From NCBI RefSeq assembly GCF_003285005.1, contig NZ_QMFA01000006.1, forward strand, positions 1-64,000: DNA of 64,000 nt. The letters run 5' to 3'. Within the stretch, counting starts at the first letter, position 1, and each line of letters starts with the position of its first letter. The position numbers and the translations under genes are program-made. Source of the stretch: Paenibacillus sp. YN15. GTDB lineage: Bacteria; Bacillota; Bacilli; Paenibacillales; NBRC-103111. This document shows positions 34,601-42,681 of the stretch, one piece after another. Under the pieces are notes generated by a model, which made no database searches, was not told the DNA's origin, and worked only from the letters and a program-made list of their open reading frames with translations.

Positions 34601-35383
34601 GAGCGTCTATTGGAGCTGGCCCGGCGCAATCCGCAGATCCGCTTTCATTATATCTCCACCCTGGGCATTCCCGAGGAGCTGGCGTTGAGCGGGCAGTGGG
34701 AGGCTTTTACGGACAGCGCCGCCTATCCCGCGGAAGCATATGTGGAGAATGTGTATACCCAGAGCAAGCTGGAGGCGGAGCGGAGTGTCATACTGGCCTG
34801 TGAGAAGCATGGGATGCCGGTGACAGTATACCGGGTAGGCAATCTGTGCTGCCGCTCGGACAACGGCTTGTTCCAGTCCAATATTGACAATAATGCCTTT
34901 TACCGGATGCTGAAGGCCATGATTCTTCTGGGAGTCGCCCCCCGGGCGCACTGCCATGTGGATATTACCCCGGTGGATTACGCGGGCAGCGCCATAGCGG
35001 CGCTGGCGCAACGGCAGGGCAGCCTGGGCGGGATGTTCCATATTTGCAATCCCGTCCAGCTGTCTTATGAGGAGCTGGTCGGTTATTTTCAGGCTTACGG
35101 TTATAAGATCCGCTTTATGGAGCTTGATGAATACGAGGGGTGGCTGCTGGATGCGGGGGCGCCCAAGGATGAGGAGGGCCTGAAGCTGGCTATGGCCCAG
35201 CTGGAAGGAGATGGGGCCAAACACTCCAACTGGAGATTCTCCTGCGCCCGCACCTCCCCGTATCTGGAGGAAGCCCGGATATTCTGCAGGAAGCCGGACA
35301 GTGAATTGTTGGAAAAGCTGATCAAATATGCGGTAAGCATCGGCTATTTCCGCCGGCCGGTGGAGGCGGGCAGCCGCGGGTGA
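31619..35383 (+). CDS. Single-module NRPS with thioester reductase (partial C - A - PCP - R)
   Basis: A 1254-residue enzyme. Residues 1-220 resemble only the C-terminal lobe of a condensation domain (KEYWREELRGV, FLACYLGFLHRMGNETDLLVG) with no HHxxxDG. Residues about 235-745 form an adenylation domain: VIYTSGSTGKPKG, FDASVYDIFG, NAYGPTECTVA, YRSGDLARL and a SGKIDRK lysine. The carrier domain has NFFELGGHSLKV (Ser798 for phosphopantetheine). Residues about 878-1250 form an NAD(P)H reductase: LLTGATGFLGSHLLYELL and YTQSKLEAE. The Asp in FDAS suits an alpha-amino acid. By family logic it loads one acid and releases an aldehyde or alcohol. The pocket residues read about D-A-Y-S-V-G-A-V-A-K, giving no safe substrate. 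Confidence 0.93.
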   Translation: MSTVLDIEKQKEYWREELRGVSQELPLSPDAVLPSGMDRELAVCSCPLEVDLRQARRVGLSYNLDAVFLACYLGFLHRMGNETDLLVGCASGEGRLLPLRIECSSGDSIAQLIGRISSKLTGALDNLPDAALIREILDNPLALPCTYGQPSQSAESLLHWSVYQNGEGWQLQAAYDRRSFRKETVLRFMDCYQAVVDAAVQDIHAAVGSIPITNAQDSLAYEALNRTYCPLPQELTVVDRFAAIAQTHSGHTALSSDGELVSYEELDCRSNQLARLLLANGLKRGGFVCIFMERSIETIISMLGVLKAGGAYIPLDPEHPQDRNGYIIADTASRFILTKSGLLPKVQALLAGAAASAEAFSQPAILQVDQELNAYGREPLPSVAEPDDLAYVIYTSGSTGKPKGALIAHKGVVNLAMAIKQDLGLTGEDILLQYSTFSFDASVYDIFGSLLNGCRLHLLGSEQRLSIDAFTEAVENTGATRISILPTVFFNQLAAYVSAEAAPKYRRIKSLVVGGEALAGEIVRQFQHKLGCDIRIVNAYGPTECTVAATTYTITRPVPEQVATICIGRPLANYEVYIVNPGNLLCPVGVTGELLISSVGVGKGYLNQPDKTAEAFIPDPVSPESGKTFYRSGDLARLTKDGFLEYMGRKDSQVKIRGYRIEIGEIEDNLAKHGALKDAAVIVAADAAGGKSLAAFYTTTSGAAVPKAELVRFLGSKVPAYMVPEHFQWLERMPVMPSGKIDRKALAALAIQPDAEPREGYAPPESPLEREVCAAWEKALHRSNIGIADNFFELGGHSLKVLEILAILKPGYPKLRINDFFQYPTVEQLASRIGYLQAEETACAGTEWTSPQTVRELAEHPAQFQGPIDRSRVYPQEHILLTGATGFLGSHLLYELLHRSKAVIYCLIRPHAHYPDPMTRLTEVMARYYGSGIGALLKDRAVIIEGDLEQEDLGLRPADRRLLEEQVDCIMHCAAEVKHFGDAEYFSRVNTASTERLLELARRNPQIRFHYISTLGIPEELALSGQWEAFTDSAAYPAEAYVENVYTQSKLEAERSVILACEKHGMPVTVYRVGNLCCRSDNGLFQSNIDNNAFYRMLKAMILLGVAPRAHCHVDITPVDYAGSAIAALAQRQGSLGGMFHICNPVQLSYEELVGYFQAYGYKIRFMELDEYEGWLLDAGAPKDEEGLKLAMAQLEGDGAKHSNWRFSCARTSPYLEEARIFCRKPDSELLEKLIKYAVSIGYFRRPVEAGSRG

Positions 35384-36090
35384 GCAGAGGCTGGCTGTAT
35401 GTGATCCGCACCCGCGGAGAGATCGACGAGGAGTTTTTCCGTTCCATTCTGCCGCGGCAGGAATGGGCGGGAGTGTGGAGGTACAAGAACCGGCAGGACC
35501 GTCTGAACAGTCTTGCCGGTCTTCTTGCGGCCAAGGTGATGCTGGCCCCGTACTGCCGTCCTTTGCCGGCCATACAGCGGACGGCATTCGGCAGACCTTA
35601 TGTGGAGGCTCCGGGGTGGAGCGGCGATTTCAGTCTGGCCCATTCGGACGGCTTGGCGGTCTGCGCCCTGCTTCCTGCGGGCAGGGTCGGGGTCGATGTG
35701 GAGAGAATCCGCCCCATTGACCCTGAGACGGCGCGTTATTGCCTGGCCGATGCCGAATGGAGATTATGGAAGGAAGAGCAGGACTCCCGCCTGCGGCAGG
35801 AGCTGTTCCACCGGTATTGGACGCTGAAGGAGGCCTGCATCAAGCTGCAGGGAACGGGAATGGGACAAATTGCGCCGGACAGTCTCCGGTTTGAGCTTCA
35901 TGATGACGGCTCGGCAGCTCTTCATCCGCCTGCGCCGCTTTGGTTCCGCAGCTGGAGGATTGAAGACGAATATGCGCTGTCCGTTTGCGCAACAGGCGGG
36001 CTGCCCGGCCAGCCGTATGTAATTATGGATATGGAGGAGCTTATCGGGGAGTTTCCGGAGTTATATCCCCGTTCCGCGAAAGGGAAATAA
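35380..36090 (+). CDS. sfp: Sfp-type 4'-phosphopantetheinyl transferase
   Basis: A 236-residue enzyme that transfers phosphopantetheine from CoA to carrier proteins. The family motifs are GRPYV, FSLAHSDGLAVCAL, VGVDVERIRP (metal-binding Asp/Glu) and FHRYWTLKEACIKLQGTGM. GTG 35380 overlaps the NRPS TGA stop (GTGA), so the two are translationally coupled. Its obvious client is the upstream NRPS carrier domain. A weak hairpin (CAGCC/GGCTG) follows before the convergent arsC. Confidence 0.95.
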   Translation: MSRGWLYVIRTRGEIDEEFFRSILPRQEWAGVWRYKNRQDRLNSLAGLLAAKVMLAPYCRPLPAIQRTAFGRPYVEAPGWSGDFSLAHSDGLAVCALLPAGRVGVDVERIRPIDPETARYCLADAEWRLWKEEQDSRLRQELFHRYWTLKEACIKLQGTGMGQIAPDSLRFELHDDGSAALHPPAPLWFRSWRIEDEYALSVCATGGLPGQPYVIMDMEELIGEFPELYPRSAKGK

Positions 36091-36120
36091 AGCAACAGCC
36101 TCGCCCCGTTTGGCTGGAGC

Positions 36121-36540
36121 TCATTTTCCTTCTTGCACAAAAATTTCTATACGGGCCTTAATGGCATTGCGGACCTCACGAAACACAGCCATGATCTCTT
36201 CTTCGGAGCCTGCGGCTTTTGCAGGATCATCAAAGCCCCAATGCCATTTCGTCACCCTATTATTGGCAATGACGGGGCAATGCTCATCTGCATGACCGCA
36301 GAGGGTAATGACATACTCGGACCGGTTCAGAATTTCCGGATCAATGACATCGGAAGTGTGGCTGCTGATGTCAATACCAACCTCATTCATAGCTTTGACA
36401 GCCCGGGGATTCAAGCCGTGGGCTTCTAAGCCTGCGCTCTTTACCTCGTACTTATCGCCTCCCATCGCCTTTAGAAAACCGTCTGCAATTTGGCTTCTGC
36501 AGGAATTGCCGGTACAGAGAAAATACACGAGTTGTTTCAT
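36121..36540 (-). CDS. arsC: Arsenate reductase (thioredoxin-coupled)
   Basis: A 139-residue low-molecular-weight phosphatase-fold reductase that converts arsenate to arsenite. The N-terminal P-loop with nucleophile Cys is [16 protein letters not shown]. The second redox pair is [10 protein letters not shown]. This matches the B. subtilis/S. aureus ArsC type that uses thioredoxin. Last gene of arsR-acr3-arsC, 30 bp after acr3. Confidence 0.97.
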   Translation of the reverse strand: MKQLVYFLCTGNSCRSQIADGFLKAMGGDKYEVKSAGLEAHGLNPRAVKAMNEVGIDISSHTSDVIDPEILNRSEYVITLCGHADEHCPVIANNRVTKWHWGFDDPAKAAGSEEEIMAVFREVRNAIKARIEIFVQEGK

Positions 36541-36570
36541 AGTATGAACTGCTCCTCTATATAAGATTTT

Positions 36571-37632
36571 TTAGCGTGGGGTTGCTTCCTTTGCCGTAAA
36601 ATACTTGCGTTGGAATCGGAGGGCCACATTTACCAAGGCGATCATAACGGGTACCTCTACCAAAGGACCAATAACGGCTGCAAACGCTGCACCTGAGTGA
36701 ATGCCAAACACACCAACGGCCACAGCGATGGCCAGTTCAAAATTATTGCTTGCGGCCGTAAAGGCGAGGGTGGAGGTGACAGGGTAATTTGCACCGAACT
36801 TCCTGCCCATGAAGAACGAAATTAGAAACATCACAACAAAATAAATCAACAGTGGGATCGCAATACGTACTGCATCCAACGGAAGCTCCAGTATCATGTC
36901 TCCTTTCAGGGAGAACATGACGACAATCGTAAACAGGAGCGCAATCAAGGTCAAGGGGCTTATTTTGGGAACGAAGGTTTTTTCATACCAGGTTTTGCTT
37001 TTCATTCTTGTCAATGTAAACCGGGTCAGTATCCCGGCGATAAAGGGGATGCCCAAATAGATAAGCACACTTTTGGCCACTTCCCACATGGTTATATGGA
37101 CGACCGTTCCTTGAAGACCAAACCAATTGGGCAATAGTGTAATGAACATATAGGCATATACCGAGTAGAACAACACCTGGAAGATGGAATTGAAGGCGAC
37201 AAGCCCCGCGGCGTATTCGGAATCGCCCCGGCACAGGTCATTCCAGACAATGACCATGGCAATACAACGGGCCAGGCCGATCATGATCAGCCCCACCATA
37301 TATTGCGGATAGTCTCTCAAGAAAATAAGAGCCAGGGCAAACATAAGCACTGGGCCAATCACCCAATTTTGGACCAAGGATAAGGTTAATACGCGCCCAT
37401 TTCTAAAAACATGCCCCAGTTCTTCATACCGGACCTTGGCCAGCGGGGGATACATCATGATAATTAGCCCGACTGCGAGAGGGATAGATGTAGTTCCAAT
37501 TTGCAATACATGTAAACCTTCAACTAAAGAGGGGAAGAGGCTTCCCAGCAGGATACCTGCTGTCATAGCCATGAAAATCCAGAGGGTCAGGTATCTGTCC
37601 AGAAAGGACAACCTCCTGTTGCTTTCACTCAC
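36571..37632 (-). CDS. acr3: Arsenite efflux permease Acr3
   Basis: A 353-residue membrane protein with about 10 hydrophobic helices, of the bile/arsenite/riboflavin transporter family. Conserved stretches: [23 protein letters not shown] with the essential Cys of TM4, and [17 protein letters not shown]. It extrudes arsenite. The GTG start at 37632 overlaps the end of arsR by 8 bp, and AAAGGAG lies 9 nt upstream within arsR. Confidence 0.96.
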   Translation of the reverse strand: MSESNRRLSFLDRYLTLWIFMAMTAGILLGSLFPSLVEGLHVLQIGTTSIPLAVGLIIMMYPPLAKVRYEELGHVFRNGRVLTLSLVQNWVIGPVLMFALALIFLRDYPQYMVGLIMIGLARCIAMVIVWNDLCRGDSEYAAGLVAFNSIFQVLFYSVYAYMFITLLPNWFGLQGTVVHITMWEVAKSVLIYLGIPFIAGILTRFTLTRMKSKTWYEKTFVPKISPLTLIALLFTIVVMFSLKGDMILELPLDAVRIAIPLLIYFVVMFLISFFMGRKFGANYPVTSTLAFTAASNNFELAIAVAVGVFGIHSGAAFAAVIGPLVEVPVMIALVNVALRFQRKYFTAKEATPR

Positions 37633-37945
37633 TGCATTTCACTCCTTTGCAGGCTAGCTCCAGTTTATCCTTTTGAGAAGGGAGAGCCGCCAATAATTCC
37701 ATTAAGTAGGGTTTCTCGGCCAAATCTAAGGAATAATAAATCCATTGCCCTCTCCTGGATTCCTTAACCAGCTTCCCATCCTTCAGTTTGCGCATATGCT
37801 GGCTGACATTGGGCTGGCTGGTTTGCAACAATTCCGCAAGCTCGCAGACACAGCATTCCCGCTCCTTTAAGATGGAGAGGATTGTAAGCCGTGTTTTATC
37901 CCCGGCTAATTTCAGTTCATCCGCCAACTGCTCAATGGAAGGCAT
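37625..37945 (-). CDS. arsR: ArsR-family arsenic-responsive repressor
   Basis: A 106-residue winged-helix metalloregulator. The metal-binding cysteines lie in the alpha-3 helix [13 protein letters not shown], and the recognition helix is [20 protein letters not shown] 37945 follows AAAGGAG by 8 nt; a longer frame upstream adds non-conserved residues that lie over the promoter. First gene of the ars operon, repressing it in the absence of arsenite by family rule. Confidence 0.95.
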   Translation of the reverse strand: MPSIEQLADELKLAGDKTRLTILSILKERECCVCELAELLQTSQPNVSQHMRKLKDGKLVKESRRGQWIYYSLDLAEKPYLMELLAALPSQKDKLELACKGVKCSE

Positions 37946-38006
37946 ATTGAAATCTCCTTTCAGTGTGAATGAAATGCCCTTGCATGACAAATTATATTCG
38001 TCAATC

Positions 38007-38035
38007 ATTATATAAGCAATTAATTATATTTACAA
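38007..38035 (-). promoter_or_regulatory. Sigma-A-like promoter of the ars operon
   Basis: On the minus strand TTGTAA (38035-38030) and TATAAT (38012-38007) with a 17-bp spacer. The region is very AT-rich, with AATTATATT repeated at 37990 and 38022, so an ArsR operator may overlap it. Confidence 0.75.
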
Positions 38036-38131
38036 GCATGTTGATTTGTTCGTTGCAAAATCGTTCCGTCTTCTCTATATTTAAGGCAGTATAAGCAGAC
38101 AGGTTGTGGCATGCCAATGGAGGGGTGATTT

Positions 38132-40459
38132 ATGAGAATTAGTGTGACAGGAAGAATTATGATTATTTATGGGGGGGTGCTGCTGCTCATTATATCCTTA
38201 AGTTTTTTTCTGTCCTATAAGGGGACAGTGGGGGGCTTGGAACGGCAGCTGCAGAAAACCAATATGGCGCTGCTGAAGCAAATTGACCAGAAGATTGGGA
38301 CGGAATTTCAGCAGATGGAGAAAAATTTGCTGCAGCTGACCAATGAACTGGAATTTGTTTATTTCATGAACGACAGCTACAAGGATAACGGGCAAAAAAA
38401 CACCAATTTCTATGCCCTGAGCTCCAAACTCACCACATTTATGAACAACAATCTGCAGTTTTCCACTATCTTTGTGTACTCTGATGTGAGCGGCAATATT
38501 TTAACGGAAAAACTGTATACCAGTAAGGAAACGTCGGAGAATCAGTGGCTAACGGAATATTTGGACATGCCCGTCTATTTCCAATGGCTGCCTACCCATA
38601 AGATTTGGGATGGCCAGGTCAACCGCGATGTGGTTACGCTGATTCGCTCCTATCCTGCGCTTAGCGCTCCCGGATACAGAAAAGGCCTGGTAGCCGCCAA
38701 TATTGATGAGGATGTTCTTTATCAGATGATTCATGGGATCTATGAGGAGGATTTCCAAGGGCATACCTTTATTGTGGATAAGAATGGGGAAGTCGTCACT
38801 CATGATGATAAAACCAAACTCTACAGCAGGATGAAAGAGCTGCCTTATATTCAAAAGGTGCTTTCCGGAGATAAAAGCGGCTCCTTCGTTGCGGACATTG
38901 ATGATGTGAAGCAAACAATCTCTTACCAAACCTCCGGCTATACCGGATGGAAAATTGTCAGCATTGTACCGGAAAGCCAGATGTACAAGCCGTTAATCGT
39001 CACCAGGAATTTGATGATCGCCGTTGCGGCGGGAATGTTCTTGATGGCATTCATTATTGTTTTCTTTATCAACAGAAGGACGTTTAGGCCTATTGACCGC
39101 TTGATCGGCAAGCTCTCCGGCGCTTACAGGCCGGTAACGGATACAGTCCGCGGCTCCAAGCTGCAAGCCCAAGGAGTCTCCTATCTGGAAAGTATCTTTG
39201 ATCAAATGTTTATGGACCGGGAGCAGTTGGAAAAGCAACTGCGGGATTCGAAGCCGATGCTGAAATGGCGGACAGTGATGGATATTCTGATCGGCTACCG
39301 GTCCGAATATGCCTTGGTGCAGCCTCATCTGGAATTTGTCGGACTGCGCCTGTTCCCGAGGCGGTATGTCGTATGCACCGCGGAGATCAGTAAGGAGGGC
39401 GGGATCGACCCGAAGGATGAAGTGCTTTACACCTATGCCCTGTGCAATGTGGCAGAGGAGATTATCAATATGGAAAATGCGGGGGTGGCCATTGATTTGG
39501 GCTCCGGAAGGGCTGCTATTCTATTCAGCTTTCCGGAAGGGGATGAGGAGCAGAATCATCTGCGGGCGGCAGCGCTGCTGGAGCAAATTCTCGATGTGAT
39601 GCGCAAGCAGATCGGCTTGACTGTTGCGGCGGGGCTTGGGGGAGGATATAGGGAGCTGAAGGATGTGCCCCTTTCCTATGCGGAATCCCAGCAGGCGCTT
39701 CAATACAAGATGGTTGCCGGAGGGGACTCCGTCATTTCCATAATGGATGTCCGGTCGCCGGATAATCAGGATTATTACCGCATTGTGCAGAGGTTTGACA
39801 GCATTGTGGATTCATTGAAGCAAGCGGATTCCGGCAGAGTGGACAGCTTGCTGAAGGAAATCTACGCGGAGGCGGTAAAAAGGAATCTGTCTCCCGATCT
39901 GCTGCGGCAATTTTCTTTTGAATTGGTTATGCGCTCCATGCAGGCTGTTGAATCCATCGGAATCAATACGGGGGAGACATTAATTGAAATCGGAAATCTG
40001 TATGAAAGAATCAACCGTTGTGAGAATTGGCGGGAAGCCGAACAGGTGGTAGGCTCCGTGCTTCAAAAGCTGGTGGAGAAGATCGAGATCAGGAAGAGCC
40101 AGCGGGGAAAAAACGACAACATCGATAAGATTCTTCACTTTATCCAAGAAAATTACCGGGACAGCGGACTTTCTCTGGATAGCCTCGCCGACGAATTCCA
40201 TCTGAGCCGAACCTATATCAGCAGATTGTTTAAGGAGCATGTGGAGGACAATTTTATCGATTACCTGATCAACATCAGGATAGAAGCCGCCAAGCAGCTG
40301 CTTAAGGACAAGTCCATCAAGATTAACGACATTTCCGATGCCGTCGGTTACACCTATAGCAGGAGCTTTACCCGAACCTTCAAAAAATATACGGGGCTCA
40401 CCCCGACGGAATACCGGGATCAAGCAACGGATGCGGAAGAACCGGAATCCCCCTCATAA
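38132..40459 (+). CDS. YesN-like membrane-bound AraC-family regulator
   Basis: A 775-residue one-component sensor-regulator. TM1 lies at residues about 9-31 and TM2 at about 291-313, enclosing an extracellular Cache-type sensor. A HAMP-like linker and a GGDEF-like degenerate region follow, and a C-terminal AraC HTH pair occupies about 665-768 (LSLDSLADEFHLSRTYISRLFKEH; INDISDAVGYTYSRSFTRTFKKYTGLTP in parts). The RBS GGAGGGG lies before ATG. Such proteins in Paenibacillus lie beside, and control, sugar ABC operons like the one that follows. It is the best candidate to bind the shared promoter block at 40605 and 50825. Confidence 0.9.
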   Translation: MRISVTGRIMIIYGGVLLLIISLSFFLSYKGTVGGLERQLQKTNMALLKQIDQKIGTEFQQMEKNLLQLTNELEFVYFMNDSYKDNGQKNTNFYALSSKLTTFMNNNLQFSTIFVYSDVSGNILTEKLYTSKETSENQWLTEYLDMPVYFQWLPTHKIWDGQVNRDVVTLIRSYPALSAPGYRKGLVAANIDEDVLYQMIHGIYEEDFQGHTFIVDKNGEVVTHDDKTKLYSRMKELPYIQKVLSGDKSGSFVADIDDVKQTISYQTSGYTGWKIVSIVPESQMYKPLIVTRNLMIAVAAGMFLMAFIIVFFINRRTFRPIDRLIGKLSGAYRPVTDTVRGSKLQAQGVSYLESIFDQMFMDREQLEKQLRDSKPMLKWRTVMDILIGYRSEYALVQPHLEFVGLRLFPRRYVVCTAEISKEGGIDPKDEVLYTYALCNVAEEIINMENAGVAIDLGSGRAAILFSFPEGDEEQNHLRAAALLEQILDVMRKQIGLTVAAGLGGGYRELKDVPLSYAESQQALQYKMVAGGDSVISIMDVRSPDNQDYYRIVQRFDSIVDSLKQADSGRVDSLLKEIYAEAVKRNLSPDLLRQFSFELVMRSMQAVESIGINTGETLIEIGNLYERINRCENWREAEQVVGSVLQKLVEKIEIRKSQRGKNDNIDKILHFIQENYRDSGLSLDSLADEFHLSRTYISRLFKEHVEDNFIDYLINIRIEAAKQLLKDKSIKINDISDAVGYTYSRSFTRTFKKYTGLTPTEYRDQATDAEEPESPS

Positions 40460-40474
40460 AATGATTTTTGCCTA

Positions 40475-40508
40475 AACGGTTTCTTTGCTGCAAAGGAGCC
40501 GTTTTTTC
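40475..40508 (+). terminator. Terminator of the YesN-like regulator gene
   Basis: AACGGTTTCTTTG and CAAAGGAGCCGTT pair (G-U allowed) around CTG, followed by TTTTCG. Confidence 0.78.
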
Positions 40509-40604
40509 GTGCGCTTGGCGGTTAAAACGGTTGCCGAGTTTGGCAAGCCGCGGCAAAACCCATCCGGAAGTGTCCCAATCCCGGGATTTAGGCAGTCTTA
40601 GGGC

Positions 40605-40707
40605 AAAAAAATAACCCTAGTATAAAAAATGTGAAGGGTCCCAGGGTAATAAATGTGTTTCAGTGAACAATGAGTGTGTATCCAATTTTAGCCCTATCCG
40701 CTATGAT
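40605..40707 (+). promoter_or_regulatory. Shared promoter-operator block, copy A (transporter operon)
   Basis: The segment aligns without gaps to 50825-50927. Conserved parts: A7-TAACCCTA (40605), AATGTGAAG (40628), TAATAAATGTGTTT (40647), TATCC (40679) and CTATGATCTAGCTA (40701). The two AATGTG motifs are 24 bp apart in the same orientation. The -10 is TATGAT (40702), with a poor -35 (TATCCA, 40679) at 17 bp, a sign of activator dependence. It precedes the first permease. Confidence 0.82.
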
Positions 40708-40751
40708 CTAGCTATCAACGCAGAATGAAATGGTGGGAAAGGGTGAAGGGT

Positions 40752-41723
40752 ATGAAAGAGAAACTGGCGGTTTCGGAAGGCAATCTGCCAGCAGGAGAGA
40801 CAATCGCTGTACAACCGTCAAAAAAGATTTGGAACAGGCTGAAACGGGATAAGTCCTTATATCTGATGCTTATTCCCGTAGTTGCTTTTTACTTGCTTTT
40901 CAAATACTCGCCTATGGTTGGGGAAATCATTGCCTTCAAGAATTACCGGTTTATCGACGGCATCTTCGGCAGTGATTGGGTGGGGCTGAAGCATTTCAGA
41001 ATGCTTTTCCAAAGCACGGATTTTTGGAGGGTACTGAGGAATACGCTTCTTCTGAATGTATATAGCCTTGCATTCGGGTTTCCGGTGCCGATTCTTCTGG
41101 CGCTCCTGCTAAATGAAGTGCGGGTGGAGGGCTACAAGCGCCTGGTGCAAAATTTGCTCTATATCCCCCATTTTATTTCGTGGGCGGTGCTGGGAGGGAT
41201 TCTGATCGCCCTGCTGTCCCCGAGTACAGGGGTGGTAAACCTGCTGATGAAAAATATCGGGCTGGAGCCGATTTATTTCATGGCCAAATCCGCCTGGTGG
41301 CCGGTGGTCTACACCGTCTCCTCCATCTGGAGGGAAGCAGGCTGGGGCACCATTCTTTATCTCGCGGCCATGGCCTCCATTGATCCGCAGTTATATGAAG
41401 CGGCCAGAATTGACGGCGCCAACAAGCTGCGCCAGATCTGGCATATCACCCTTCCCGGCATTCGCAGCACCATTGCCATTCTGCTGATCTTAAGAATGGG
41501 CAGCATGATGGATGTTGGGCTTGAGCAGACATTGTCTCTTCAAAATAACTCTGTGCTGGATGTAGCGGATGTGATCAGCACCTATGTATACCGTGTGGGG
41601 CTGCAGAACATGAATTACAGCTATACCACGGCGCTGGGGTTGTTCCAATCGGTCATTAGCCTGATTCTGGTGGTTAGCGTCAACCGAATTATCCGTCTGT
41701 TTGGCGAGAGGGGGTTATGGTAA
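40752..41723 (+). CDS. Sugar ABC transporter permease, LplB type
   Basis: A 323-residue integral membrane protein with six predicted helices and the cytoplasmic EAA loop (EAARIDGANKLRQIWHITLPG). It matches the LplB/YteP group that imports oligosaccharides. ATG 40752 is preferred (AAGGG 8 nt upstream) over the ATG at 40725, which has no RBS. It overlaps the next permease by 7 bp. No ATPase gene is present nearby; such systems usually borrow a shared MsmX-type ATPase. Confidence 0.93.
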   Translation: MKEKLAVSEGNLPAGETIAVQPSKKIWNRLKRDKSLYLMLIPVVAFYLLFKYSPMVGEIIAFKNYRFIDGIFGSDWVGLKHFRMLFQSTDFWRVLRNTLLLNVYSLAFGFPVPILLALLLNEVRVEGYKRLVQNLLYIPHFISWAVLGGILIALLSPSTGVVNLLMKNIGLEPIYFMAKSAWWPVVYTVSSIWREAGWGTILYLAAMASIDPQLYEAARIDGANKLRQIWHITLPGIRSTIAILLILRMGSMMDVGLEQTLSLQNNSVLDVADVISTYVYRVGLQNMNYSYTTALGLFQSVISLILVVSVNRIIRLFGERGLW

Positions 41724-42613
41724 CTATGAAATATGATTTGTCCAAAACTTCACCAGGAGCCGTGATTGGACAGTCTGTCAATTATGTGGTGTTGGGCCTG
41801 TTGTCCTTGGCAACACTGTATCCTTTCTGGTATGAAATTGCCGCATCCTTTAGCAGCAGCAGGGCCATTACCTCCGGAGAGGTTTATATCTGGCCTGTTG
41901 AGTTCAATCTCGAATCATATAAGAGGCTGTTCCAAGACGGCCAGCTTATCCATGCCATGGGCAATACCGTTATCGTTACCCTGGTGGGCACCCTTCTGAA
42001 TATTGTGATGACCGTTATGGCCGCTTATCCCTTGTCCCGCAAGCGGCTTTACGGCAGAGGCCCGCTCCTGATGTTCATCACCTTTACCATGGTTTTTGTC
42101 AGCGGACTCATTCCCAACTTTATTCTGATCAAGTCATTGGGATTAATGGATTCGTATTTGGCTCTGTGGCTGCCGGGGCTGGTCAGCACCTACAATATGT
42201 TCGTGATGAAGAGCTTCATGGAAGGACTGCCGGAGGAGATTGAAGAATCCGCCTCCATTGACGGAGCCGGAAACTGGAGAATCCTGATTCAGATCATGAT
42301 TCCTTTGTGCAAGCCCATTCTGGCTGCATTGTCCCTATTCTACGCCGTAGGCTGGTGGAATTCCTACTTCAATGTGATGCTTTATATCACCAGCTCCAAG
42401 CTTCAGACACTCATGCTCAAGCTCTACCAGATGATCAAGCAGGTCGATCCCAGCCTTCTGGAGAGCGGCAGCGATACCTCTGCTGTGATGCTGACACCGG
42501 AGGGAATTAAAGCGGCGGCGGTGGTTATCGCCATTACACCGATTCTGTGCGTGTATCCGTTCCTGCAGAAGCATTTTGTCAAAGGTGTACTGATTGGCTC
42601 TGTGAAGGGTTGA
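41717..42613 (+). CDS. Sugar ABC transporter permease, LplC/YtcP type
   Basis: A 298-residue partner permease with six helices and an EAA-like loop (EESASIDGAGNWRILIQIMIPL). It starts within the end of the first permease, after GAGAGGGGG, showing coupling. Together with the lipoprotein it forms the membrane part of a carbohydrate importer. Confidence 0.93.
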   Translation: MVTMKYDLSKTSPGAVIGQSVNYVVLGLLSLATLYPFWYEIAASFSSSRAITSGEVYIWPVEFNLESYKRLFQDGQLIHAMGNTVIVTLVGTLLNIVMTVMAAYPLSRKRLYGRGPLLMFITFTMVFVSGLIPNFILIKSLGLMDSYLALWLPGLVSTYNMFVMKSFMEGLPEEIEESASIDGAGNWRILIQIMIPLCKPILAALSLFYAVGWWNSYFNVMLYITSSKLQTLMLKLYQMIKQVDPSLLESGSDTSAVMLTPEGIKAAAVVIAITPILCVYPFLQKHFVKGVLIGSVKG

Positions 42614-42681
42614 TATCATAGTGGATCATTGAATCCGCTCTTGATATAGTAAGAAGACTATTATTATAAGGGGATGAAGCA

